The notes under the pieces: generated by a model | What the model was told of the DNA's origin: nothing | What the model saw: only the letters and a program-made list of their open reading frames with translations | Database searches by the model: none | Made by a program: the position numbers and the translations under genes | DNA from: Dehalococcoides mccartyi | GTDB lineage: Bacteria > Chloroflexota > Dehalococcoidia > UBA2979 | NCBI GenBank assembly: GCA_945888895.1 | Contig: CAMDAY010000104.1 | Location: forward strand, 1 to 7,580 | Direction: 5' to 3' | DNA: 7,580 nucleotides | In this document: positions 1 through 6,330 of the stretch, in pieces | Layout of the letters: each line of letters opens with the position of its first letter | Numbering within the stretch: the first letter of the stretch is position 1

Positions 1-222
1 GCTTCGGCGCTAGACAACTCGATGATGGAGTCGTTCTTCGGGACCATGCAGCGTGAGCTGCTCGACCGCCGCACCTACTGGGAGACCCGGACGGAACTCG
101 CGTCGGCGATCTTCGAATGGATCGAGGCCTGGTACAACCCGCACCGACGGCACACTTCGATCGACGGCCTCAGCCCCGTCGACTACGAGCGGAGTCGTCA
201 GGCCGCCTCAGATGCGGCATAA
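1..222 (+). CDS. IS3-family transposase (OrfB), C-terminal fragment
   Basis: This is the C-terminal end of a DDE-type (rve superfamily) transposase that cuts and joins IS ends. The reading frame is open from base 1, so the gene starts outside the window, and it ends in TAA at 220-222, giving 73 visible residues. The visible part begins with ALDNSMMESFFGTMQREL, matching the DN-x-x-x-ESFF-x-x-x-(K/R)-E block around the third catalytic acid of IS3 OrfB proteins; the Glu is visible residue 10. The block WIEAWYNPHRRHTSIDGLSP then matches the conserved YN-x-x-R-x-H-(S/T)-x-(I/L)-x-x-x-(T/S)-P end motif. The catalytic Asp residues and OrfA are not visible. The C-terminus looks normal, not truncated. 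I am sure of the family but cannot name the IS subgroup. Confidence 0.9.
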   Translation, partial: ASALDNSMMESFFGTMQRELLDRRTYWETRTELASAIFEWIEAWYNPHRRHTSIDGLSPVDYERSRQAASDAA

Positions 223-223
223 T
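195..223 (+). promoter_or_regulatory. Possible outward-facing promoter at the IS end
   Basis: TCGTCA (195-200, 4 of 6 matches to TTGACA) is separated by 17 bp from CATAAT (218-223, 5 of 6 matches to TATAAT). The -10 overlaps the transposase stop codon. Transcription would start near 230 and run out of the element into the CYTH-CHAD-SixA gene. IS3 elements are known to drive neighbours this way. This is a pattern match only. Confidence 0.3.
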
Positions 224-233
224 CTCTATACAC

Positions 234-262
234 GAACTGTCCGGGAAACCGGGGCAGGCTCA
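234..262. repeat. Putative IS3-type terminal inverted repeat (right end, IRR)
   Basis: This GC-rich stretch just after the transposase stop reads inward from its outer tip as TGAGCCTGCCCCGGTTTCCC and continues into CGGACAGTTC. The TG tip and the C-run, TTTC, CGGACAGTTC pattern are typical of IS3-family ends. Its boundaries are approximate because the matching left repeat is not in the window. Confidence 0.6.
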
Positions 263-287
263 CATGGTGCACTGAGAATCGTGGCCG

Positions 288-2381
288 ATGACGAACGACG
301 ACCAGCCTGGTGCAGCCGTAGAAGTCGAATGGCAGTTCGATGCTAGCGACATCGATCGCGTCGAGGCATGGCTGCGTGAGCAGCAGGCGCACAGCCACCT
401 GACGCTGATCCCGCGCGGCGGTCGCGTACACACCGACACGTACTACGACAGCCCGGACTGGCGCGTCTTCCACGCCGGATACGCCCTCCGACTCCGTACC
501 GACGAGGGACACGCCGAAGCCACGCTGAAGTCGCTCGAGCGCGGCACCGAGGGGCCTGCCCGTCGCATCGAGGTCACCGAGCGCACGGATGGCGAGCCGC
601 CACGCGCCGGCGCCGGGCCGGTCGGTTCGCGGCTCCGGCTGATCCTGGGCCGTTCCGACCTCGCGCCATTGTTCACGGTGCGGACGCACCGCCGGACGTG
701 GGCCGTCCGCGCAGGGAACCAGGATGTCGCACTGATCGCGCTGGACGACACGCTGGTGCAGCCAGATAGCGAACCTACCCCGCTGCGGCGCGTCGAAGTC
801 GAGGAGGCAGCGCCGGGTGGCCTCGAGGCCACGCAGCCGCTCATCGACGCGATGCAAGCGGCATGCGCCCTGTCGCCCGCGAGCGGGTCCAAGTTCGAAG
901 CGGGGCTGCTCGCCGCAGGGCTGCAACCGGCGGTCGCCGACTTCGGCACCGTCAACGTAGACGGCGATGCCGCGTTCCGCGCATACGCGGTGCTGCGGCG
1001 GCAACTCGCCGAGCTCCTGCGCTTCGAACCCGGCTCGCGGCTGGGCGAAGATCCGCACGCCGTCCATCAGATGCGCGTCGCGACGCGGCGCCTGCGCGCG
1101 GCGCTGCGGACATTCGCGCCGCTCGTCCCAGCGCTCGCGCAGTACGCCGACGAGTTCCGATGGATCGCCCAACTACTCGGCGGCGTACGTGATCTGGACG
1201 TCCAGCGCGAGCACATCGAGGAGCTCCGACGCTCGTGGTCACCGATCGATGCGCCCGCGTTGTCCCCGATCCTCGAACAGCTCGACTCGGAACGGACCGC
1301 CGCGCGCACAGCGCTCATCGAGGGCTTCGAGGACGATCGGTACGAGACGCTCGTCCGCGGCTTTGGCATCGAACTACGCGCCGGTCCGACCGATGCTCCG
1401 GTCGTCCCTACGACCGAGTTCGCGCCACCGGTCGTGCGCAAGGCGTATCGCCAGTTTCGGCAGCAGTCGCGGGGCCTCGACAAGCGCTCGCCGAAGGCGG
1501 AGTACCACCAGCTTCGCATCCGGGGTAAGCGACTTCGCTACTCCCTCGAGCTGTTCGCGGACGTGTACGGCGGGCCGGTCCGTCGCATCCTGGTGCCGCT
1601 GCGCCAGCTGCAGGATGTACTCGGCGAACTGCAGGACCTCGATACGATGGATGCGCGGCTGCGCGCGCTCATCGTCGGACGCGGGCCGGAGCTGCCCCCC
1701 GGGACGCGCGTCGCGGTCGGGCGCTTGCTCAAGGAGCACCGCGGGAGGACAAAGCAGCTGATCGAGGTGTCGCCCAGGGCCGTCCGGCCGGTGGCCCGGG
1801 CCTTCGAGCGACTGGACGCCGATCTCGACCCGCACCAGCCGCCGTCGCGGCCGAGGGAGAGCGACACGAGGACCGAAACCCCCGAGCGGGCGCCGACGTT
1901 GCGGCTCTTCCTCGTACGACACGCCATCGCCGAGGACCGCGACGCGGAGCGCTGGCCGGACGATGCCGACCGCCCGCTCACGCGGCGCGGCGTACGACGC
2001 TTCCGTCGCGTGGCGAAGGCGCTCGCGGCCGCCGCCGAAATACCGCAGGTCGTGCTGAGTAGCCCATATCTACGCGCCTGGCGCACGGCTGATTTGCTCG
2101 CCGAGGCCGGTTGGCCGGCGCAACAGGTACACCCGGCGCTGATCCCGGGCGCGCGACCGGACGAGCTGCTCCCCGCTTTGCCGCAGAGCGGTGCCCTCGC
2201 GCTCGTCGGTCATGAGCCTGACCTCGGAAGGCTCGCCTCGTTCTTGCTCACCGGCGATGCCGAGGGGCTCGCGTTCGAGGTGAAGAAGGGCGGCGTCGTC
2301 TGCCTCGAGATGGACCGCGCGGCCGGTGTGGTGCGGCTGAAGTGGCACGCCCCGCCATCCCTCCTCCGCCGGCTGTCCTAG
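288..2381 (+). CDS. CYTH-CHAD-SixA fusion protein (triphosphate tunnel domain, polyphosphate-binding domain, phosphohistidine phosphatase)
   Basis: A 697-residue cytoplasmic protein with three domains and no signal peptide or membrane segment. Residues 9-210 are a CYTH (triphosphate tunnel) domain: VEVEWQF at 11-17, ALRLR at 66-70, TLKSLE at 79-84, DD at 153-154, RRVEVEE at 167-173 and SKFEAG at 201-206. CYTH enzymes act on metal-bound triphosphates. Residues about 228-515 are a CHAD domain, with two Arg-rich helical blocks around H260 (HQMRVATRRLR) and H407 (YHQLRIRGKRLRYSLE); CHAD domains bind polyphosphate. After a Pro/Arg/Glu-rich linker (516-537), residues 538-697 are a SixA-type histidine phosphatase with RHA at 544-546, SSPYLRA at 591-597 and GHEPDL at 641-646, so H545, R544, R596 and H642 are all present. 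The ATG at 288 is the first after an in-frame stop at 273-275; no clear Shine-Dalgarno is visible. The gene converges on ppx. Domain calls are firm; the true substrates are unknown. Confidence 0.92.
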   Translation: MTNDDQPGAAVEVEWQFDASDIDRVEAWLREQQAHSHLTLIPRGGRVHTDTYYDSPDWRVFHAGYALRLRTDEGHAEATLKSLERGTEGPARRIEVTERTDGEPPRAGAGPVGSRLRLILGRSDLAPLFTVRTHRRTWAVRAGNQDVALIALDDTLVQPDSEPTPLRRVEVEEAAPGGLEATQPLIDAMQAACALSPASGSKFEAGLLAAGLQPAVADFGTVNVDGDAAFRAYAVLRRQLAELLRFEPGSRLGEDPHAVHQMRVATRRLRAALRTFAPLVPALAQYADEFRWIAQLLGGVRDLDVQREHIEELRRSWSPIDAPALSPILEQLDSERTAARTALIEGFEDDRYETLVRGFGIELRAGPTDAPVVPTTEFAPPVVRKAYRQFRQQSRGLDKRSPKAEYHQLRIRGKRLRYSLELFADVYGGPVRRILVPLRQLQDVLGELQDLDTMDARLRALIVGRGPELPPGTRVAVGRLLKEHRGRTKQLIEVSPRAVRPVARAFERLDADLDPHQPPSRPRESDTRTETPERAPTLRLFLVRHAIAEDRDAERWPDDADRPLTRRGVRRFRRVAKALAAAAEIPQVVLSSPYLRAWRTADLLAEAGWPAQQVHPALIPGARPDELLPALPQSGALALVGHEPDLGRLASFLLTGDAEGLAFEVKKGGVVCLEMDRAAGVVRLKWHAPPSLLRRLS

Positions 2382-3973
2382 TCGCGCGCGCCCTCGTCGA
2401 AGCAGAGCTCGAGGCCGAACACGCGCTTGAAGCGCGGACGGAGTTCGTCGCCCGGCCAGTCGAGCAGGCACTCGTCGGCGGTCACCACCTGGTCGTCCTC
2501 GATATGCCACACGATGGGATCCGACTCGGGCGGACGACGGCGCGCGATCTCGTCGGCCACGGCGAGCAGCGCCGCGGCCCTCGCTATCGGCTCCATGTCC
2601 ACGCTGCTGGTCAGCGGCCGGTAGGTCGTCGCGTCGTACTTCTCACGCTCGGCCTGGCGCACGATCGCGCAGATCAAGGCGAGCTCGCGATGCGACCAAC
2701 CCGGTAGCCCATGTTCGAGCAGGAGCGTCTCTGTGTGCCGGTAACGCCGGTAGTAGTCGACAGTGCGCCCGATATCGAGCACGCGTGCGGCCGCCTCGAG
2801 CGCCGCGGCGATCTCGATCGGCGGCACGAAGGCCGTCGCGTCGATAAGCGCCTCAAGCTCCGCGACGCGCTGCTCGACGAGCCGGTCGAGGCGCGGCGCA
2901 AACTTCGCCGTGATCGCGCGCAGCGCGGCACGCCGGAGCCCGTCCGCGCTCGGCAGCACGCCGCTACCAGCATCGATCGCGACGCCTTCGCGGAGGCCTT
3001 GGCCGGAGACGACGACGGCAGACGCGTGGAGGGCGTTGACGACCGCCTGCACCGCGTGCGCTCCAGCGACGATCGTCTCGGCGCGGTCCTCGTTCAAGCC
3101 CGAGACGGAACGCCGCGCGGCCAGCGTGCGCGACTGCAGCATGTCGACTATGCGCCGTAGTTTGTCGCGCTCGATGTCGTAGCCGTGGAGCCGGGACAGC
3201 GGATACGGCCGCCGCGCGCGGTCGATCTTCGCGAGCGTACGAATCGTGCCGCCCGTCCCGACGAGCATCTCCCCGTCCCCGAGCGTGGGCAGGTCCGCCC
3301 CTTTGATCTGCGTGGTGATGAACTTGCGCATCGCCTGGAGCTCACTCGCCGATGGCCGATCGCTCTTCAGAAAGCGGTCGGTGAGGCGGACGGCCCCCAG
3401 GGGCAGCGTCCATGACGCCGCCGCCCGCCGCGCCTCAAAGCGCACCACCTCGAGGCTGCCGCCGCCCACGTCGAGGACGAAGCCGTCATCCGCGGCCAGA
3501 CTGTGCACAGCCCCGAGGAAGGCGAGCCTGGCCTCCTCCTCGCCGTCGATCACGCGGACTTCGAGGCCGAGCTCGTCTCGCACACGCTCGATCAGCTCGC
3601 CCGCGTTGCTCGCGTCCCGCGTGGCGGAGGTCGCGACCGCGATTGGTCGCGCGCCGGTGGCGTCTGCGATGGCAAGGAAGCTGCGAAGTGCGGCGACCAC
3701 TCGATCGATCGAGGCGCTGGTGAATCCACCATGCAATTCAACGTCCCGGATCAAGCACGGGGCGTCGCGCGCCTCCTCGATCACCTCGAGCTGCCCGTCC
3801 TCTCCCAGCTCGACGACCGCGACGCGGACGGAGTTGGAGCCGACATCGATAGCAGCGACCCGGTCGGGCATCGGCGTGCGTACCAGTCCACTACGAGTTG
3901 CGATCGCTTCCTCATCGAGCGTATCGCGACTCGGCGACGGGCGCTCGATCAGGTCGCGGATCGGAGCGATCAC
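2378..3973 (-). CDS. ppx: Exopolyphosphatase / guanosine pentaphosphate phosphatase (Ppx/GppA family)
   Basis: Ppx/GppA enzymes release terminal phosphate from polyphosphate or convert pppGpp to ppGpp. The protein shows the ASKHA-type N-terminal phosphate loop AAIDVGSNSVR (40-50), ATSATRDASN (114-123), the catalytic-Glu block GEEEARLAFLG (144-154), the second phosphate loop LDVGGGSLEVV (167-177) and GTGGTIRTLA (239-248). A C-terminal helical HD-like domain (about 345-531) includes LDIGRTVDYYRRYRHTETLL (399-418). The gene follows ppk with a GTGA overlap (stop of ppk 3970-3972, GTG start 3971-3973), so translation is probably coupled. An alternative ATG at 3871 (497 residues) begins right before the phosphate loop, as is usual in the family, and the codons for residues 15-31 have unusually many A/T third bases. 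The true start is therefore open. Polyphosphate versus pppGpp specificity cannot be told from the sequence; linkage to ppk favours polyphosphate. Confidence 0.93.
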   Translation of the reverse strand: MIAPIRDLIERPSPSRDTLDEEAIATRSGLVRTPMPDRVAAIDVGSNSVRVAVVELGEDGQLEVIEEARDAPCLIRDVELHGGFTSASIDRVVAALRSFLAIADATGARPIAVATSATRDASNAGELIERVRDELGLEVRVIDGEEEARLAFLGAVHSLAADDGFVLDVGGGSLEVVRFEARRAAASWTLPLGAVRLTDRFLKSDRPSASELQAMRKFITTQIKGADLPTLGDGEMLVGTGGTIRTLAKIDRARRPYPLSRLHGYDIERDKLRRIVDMLQSRTLAARRSVSGLNEDRAETIVAGAHAVQAVVNALHASAVVVSGQGLREGVAIDAGSGVLPSADGLRRAALRAITAKFAPRLDRLVEQRVAELEALIDATAFVPPIEIAAALEAAARVLDIGRTVDYYRRYRHTETLLLEHGLPGWSHRELALICAIVRQAEREKYDATTYRPLTSSVDMEPIARAAALLAVADEIARRRPPESDPIVWHIEDDQVVTADECLLDWPGDELRPRFKRVFGLELCFDEGARD

Positions 3974-6051
3974 CTGGCCGCCGAGGATGGCAGGGCGATC
4001 AGCCGATCGTGGATGCCCGGCTCGTCGACGTCCGGGTCACGCGTCCACGTACTGTCGCGCAGCTCCCACGCCTGCCGGCGCTCCTCGAGCAGGAGCTCGA
4101 GGAGCGCATGAACCTCCTGCCGGTGAGCCGGCGCGTGGATGGGGGTCAGCACCTCGATCCGCTCGTCCAGGTTGCGCTTCATGATGTCGGCGCTCCCCAT
4201 GAAGTACTCCGGCTGCCCGTCGTTCGCGAAGTAGTACAGGCGCGAGTGCTCGAGGAAGCGGCCGAGCACGCTCACCACGCGGACGTTCTCGCTCAGCCCG
4301 GTAACACCGGCGCGCAACCGGCTGATACCGCGCACGATCAGGTCGATGCGGACGCCCACCTGGCTCGCATCGTAGAGCAGCTTCGTGACGTCGTGGTCCT
4401 CGAGGGCGTTCATCTTGAAGATCAGATGACCGGCGCGACCGTTTGCCGCGTGCTCCATCTCACGACGGATGCGCCGCTCTATGCCCGAACGGAGGCTCTC
4501 CGGAGCGACAAGGAGCTCCTGCGTGTCGACCGAGCCAGCCAGGCCGGTCAGGTGGTTGAAGACGCGGAGCATATCACCGCAGATCGTGGGGTCGGTCGTG
4601 AACAGGCCCATGTCCGTGTAGAGGCGCGCGGTCTGCGAGTTGTAGTTTCCGGTACCGATATGGCCGTACACCACGAGCCCGGCCGGCTCGTCGCGCACGA
4701 CCAGCGATATCTTGCCGTGGATCTTCTTGCCGGGATCGCCGTAGGCGACATGGATGCCGGCTTCCTCCAGCCGGCGCGCCCAGTCGATGTTGTTCTCCTC
4801 GTCCATGCGCGCGAGAAGCTCGACGAGCACCGCGACCTGCTTGCCGCGCATCGACGCTTCGATCAACGCCTGCAGAATCGGGGAGTCGGCGGACGTGCGG
4901 TACGTCGTGTGCTTGATCGCGAGCACCGCCGGATCGCGAGCTGCTTCCTCGAAGAAGCGCACGACGGTTGCGTCGAACGACTCGTAGGGATGATGCACGA
5001 GCACGCCTTCGCCGTGGAGTGTGTTGAAGAACATCGCGCGGTCCGTGAGGTTGGTAAAGGTCGGTGGCACGCGAGGTGTGAACGGAGGGAAGGTGAGATC
5101 AGGAAGTGGAAGCTTCGCGATCTGATGCAGGTCGGCCAAGCCCAGGGGACCGCCGCACACCACAACATCGCTTTGGCTGAGGTCCAGCTCCTCGAGCAGC
5201 AAAGCCTCCCGGTCCGGGTCAAGCGTGCCAGTGACCTCGAGGCTCACCGCTTCGGCGAGCCGGCGCCGGCGCACCTCGCGCTCGACGAGCTCGATCACGT
5301 CCTCGGCCGCCTCGCCAGGCGTTCCTATCTCGATGCTGCGCAGCACGCGCAGCATGCTCCACCCGCTGACCTCGACGCCCGGGAAGAGCACATCGAGGTG
5401 CGCGGCGATCAGCTCCTCGAGCGCGACGAAGCGCATCGGACTTGCCTCGACGAAGCGGGGTCGGTTCTGCGGGACTTTCACGCGGCCGAAGCGCTCCATG
5501 CCGGTACGCGGCTCGCGGATCGTCAGCGCCAGCGAGAGGCTGTTCGAGGAGATGAATGGGAACGGATGCGCCGGATCCACTACGAGCGGCGTGAGCACCG
5601 GGTACACCGACTCCATGAAATAGCCGCTGAGCACGGAACGCGCCGAGGGCTCGAGCGAGGCGAACGACACGACGTCCACGCCGTGTTGCTCGAGCGCCGG
5701 ACGCAGTGCCTCCTGCCAGCGCGTCTCCATCGCCCGACGCGCCTCGGCACAGCGCCTGCTGACCATCGCGTATTGCTCGGCGATCGTCAGGCCATCGACC
5801 GTCCGGCGACCCGGCGTCGTACGCAGGAGTTGCCGCAGCCAGCTGATGCGCTTTGCGTAGAACTCATCGAGATTCGAGGAAGCGATGGCCAGGAACCGCA
5901 CGCGCTCGAAGAGCGGGTTGCGAGGATCGTCAGCCTCCGCCAGCACGCGGTCGTTGAAGTCGAGCCAGGAAAGCTCGCGGTTCTGGTAGAGCTCCGGCGC
6001 GCCCGCCTTGAGGGCGGCCTTCCAATCGATCCGCCGATCCTCTGCTGTCAT
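3970..6051 (-). CDS. ppk: Polyphosphate kinase 1 (PPK1)
   Basis: PPK1 reversibly moves the gamma phosphate of ATP onto a growing polyphosphate chain through a phosphohistidine intermediate. Numbered from the ATG at 6051 the protein has 693 residues, close to the 688 of E. coli PPK. Landmarks in order are: N-terminal RELSWLDFNDRVLAEA (25-40); SSNLDEFY (58-65); HPFPFISSNSLSLAL (162-176); HTTYRTS (381-387) with the Mg-binding-type Arg; ARMDEENNIDWARRLEEAG (414-432); KKIHGKISL (442-450) with H445, the phosphorylated histidine; GHIGTGNYNSQTA (463-475); VRGISRLRAGVTGLSENVRV (573-592); and RFLEHSRLYYF (598-608) with H602, the second essential histidine. All catalytic elements are intact. An upstream in-frame GTG at 6078 would add nine residues. 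I prefer the ATG because the candidate promoter would start transcription only about 9 nt before that GTG. The gene is followed by ppx with a 4-nt overlap. Confidence 0.96.
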   Translation of the reverse strand: MTAEDRRIDWKAALKAGAPELYQNRELSWLDFNDRVLAEADDPRNPLFERVRFLAIASSNLDEFYAKRISWLRQLLRTTPGRRTVDGLTIAEQYAMVSRRCAEARRAMETRWQEALRPALEQHGVDVVSFASLEPSARSVLSGYFMESVYPVLTPLVVDPAHPFPFISSNSLSLALTIREPRTGMERFGRVKVPQNRPRFVEASPMRFVALEELIAAHLDVLFPGVEVSGWSMLRVLRSIEIGTPGEAAEDVIELVEREVRRRRLAEAVSLEVTGTLDPDREALLLEELDLSQSDVVVCGGPLGLADLHQIAKLPLPDLTFPPFTPRVPPTFTNLTDRAMFFNTLHGEGVLVHHPYESFDATVVRFFEEAARDPAVLAIKHTTYRTSADSPILQALIEASMRGKQVAVLVELLARMDEENNIDWARRLEEAGIHVAYGDPGKKIHGKISLVVRDEPAGLVVYGHIGTGNYNSQTARLYTDMGLFTTDPTICGDMLRVFNHLTGLAGSVDTQELLVAPESLRSGIERRIRREMEHAANGRAGHLIFKMNALEDHDVTKLLYDASQVGVRIDLIVRGISRLRAGVTGLSENVRVVSVLGRFLEHSRLYYFANDGQPEYFMGSADIMKRNLDERIEVLTPIHAPAHRQEVHALLELLLEERRQAWELRDSTWTRDPDVDEPGIHDRLIALPSSAAR
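4078..4107. repeat. Perfect 13-bp inverted repeat with 4-nt loop inside ppk
   Basis: GCGCTCCTCGAGC (4078-4090) and its exact reverse complement GCTCGAGGAGCGC (4095-4107) flank AGGA. In ppk mRNA this would form a very stable hairpin about 105 nt before the ppk stop and the ppx start. It lies in codons for A-L-L-E-L-L-L-E-E-R, so part of the symmetry can come from the CTC/GAG codons of that helix. No T-run follows it on either strand, so it is not a classical terminator. Confidence 0.7.
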
Positions 6052-6062
6052 GGCCTGCGTGC

Positions 6063-6097
6063 ACGTTGAATGCCCCACGCCCCCACGACTTCAACGT
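6063..6097. promoter_or_regulatory. Perfect 8-bp inverted repeat upstream of ppk (possible operator)
   Basis: ACGTTGAA (6063-6070) and TTCAACGT (6090-6097) are exact reverse complements, 27 bp apart start to start. One arm overlaps the candidate -10 and the other lies in the leader before the ATG at 6051. A further related core, AACGTTAC, lies at 6110-6117 within the promoter spacer. It resembles no regulator site that I can name. It could be a repressor site or a leader hairpin. Confidence 0.4.
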
Positions 6098-6122
6098 ACC
6101 ACGATTGTTAACGTTACGCAAG
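6094..6122 (-). promoter_or_regulatory. Candidate ppk promoter
   Basis: On the minus strand TTGCGT (6122 to 6117) is followed after exactly 17 bp by TACGTT (6099 to 6094). These keep the most conserved TTG and TA...T positions of sigma-70-type promoters but match the full consensus only 3 of 6 each. Transcription would start near 6087, leaving a leader of about 36 nt before the ATG at 6051. The -10 overlaps one arm of the inverted repeat at 6063-6097. Confidence 0.35.
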
Positions 6123-6231
6123 CTCCGCGGCAGTCCTGGCCGGAGAGTTACGCGCACGGCGCCGCTCTGAGGGCGCCCCATGCTAGGGCGTGGTGGTCAC
6201 CGCGTCGGGGCGATCTGCACCATCACCCGCC

Positions 6232-6279
6232 AAGGAGAACCAGAGGATGAGTACACTGCTCATTACGGTGAGTCGTTGA
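6232..6279 (+). CDS. Possible 10-codon leader peptide with its own ribosome binding site
   Basis: AAGGAG (6232-6237) lies 9 nt before an ATG at 6247 that opens a short frame, MSTLLITVSR, ending in TGA at 6277-6279. The frame precedes the RAMA-like gene by about 50 bp. The Shine-Dalgarno is good in sequence and spacing, but the peptide is not recognisable. It could be a leader peptide, the remnant of a truncated gene, or chance. The interval given includes the ribosome binding site. Confidence 0.3.
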   Translation, partial: KENQRMSTLLITVSR

Positions 6280-6317
6280 CTTCATTTCCGAACAGAGTGA
6301 GTTATGCCAGTCGCACG

Positions 6318-6325
6318 AAGGAGGT
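6318..6325 (+). promoter_or_regulatory. Strong Shine-Dalgarno that sets the start of the RAMA-like gene
   Basis: AAGGAGGT is a full-length match to the anti-Shine-Dalgarno and sits 5 nt before the ATG at 6331. It therefore favours 6331 over the in-frame ATG at 6304, which has no such site. Confidence 0.8.
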
Positions 6326-6330
6326 GCGGG

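Larger units (their letters stand above)
1..262 (+). mobile_element. Right end of an IS3-family insertion sequence (left part outside window)
   Basis: The segment holds the 3' end of an IS3-type transposase gene followed, 11 bp after its stop codon, by a GC-rich sequence typical of IS3-family terminal inverted repeats. That sequence contains TCCGGGAAACCGGGGCAGG and finishes in CA, as expected for elements with TG...CA tips. I place the outer tip at about 262. The left end and any target-site duplication lie outside the window, so completeness and activity cannot be judged. The element points towards the CYTH-CHAD-SixA gene and ends only about 25 bp before its start codon. Confidence 0.75.

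Noticed and set aside
198..1172. 324-codon open frame antisense to the CYTH-CHAD part
   Set aside because: No recognisable domain, and it overlaps both the transposase end and a well-supported gene on the other strand.
3700..3713. 14-bp palindrome CTCGATCGATCGAG inside ppx
   Set aside because: It is built from a CGAT tandem repeat within coding sequence, common in GC-rich genes; no regulatory context.
3246..4184. 312-codon Ser/Arg/Ala-rich + strand frame
   Set aside because: Low-complexity composition typical of an out-of-frame reading opposite ppx; it crosses the ppk/ppx junction.
3898..6069. 723-codon open frame on the + strand, antisense to ppk
   Set aside because: It mirrors the ppk frame almost exactly, its translation is rich in Arg/His/Asp/Val/Leu without recognisable motifs, and such shadows are usual opposite high-GC genes; PPK1 on the other strand is unmistakable.
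6158..6177. GGCGCC...GGCGCC hairpin with an 8-nt loop in the intergenic region
   Set aside because: Only 6 bp, built from a self-palindromic hexamer, and with no T-run; too weak to call a terminator.
6276..6308. Promoter-like TTGACT (6276-6281) before the RAMA-like gene
   Set aside because: The only -10-like hexamers (TTATGC/TATGCC near 6302) are 20-21 bp away and match poorly, so I do not call a promoter.
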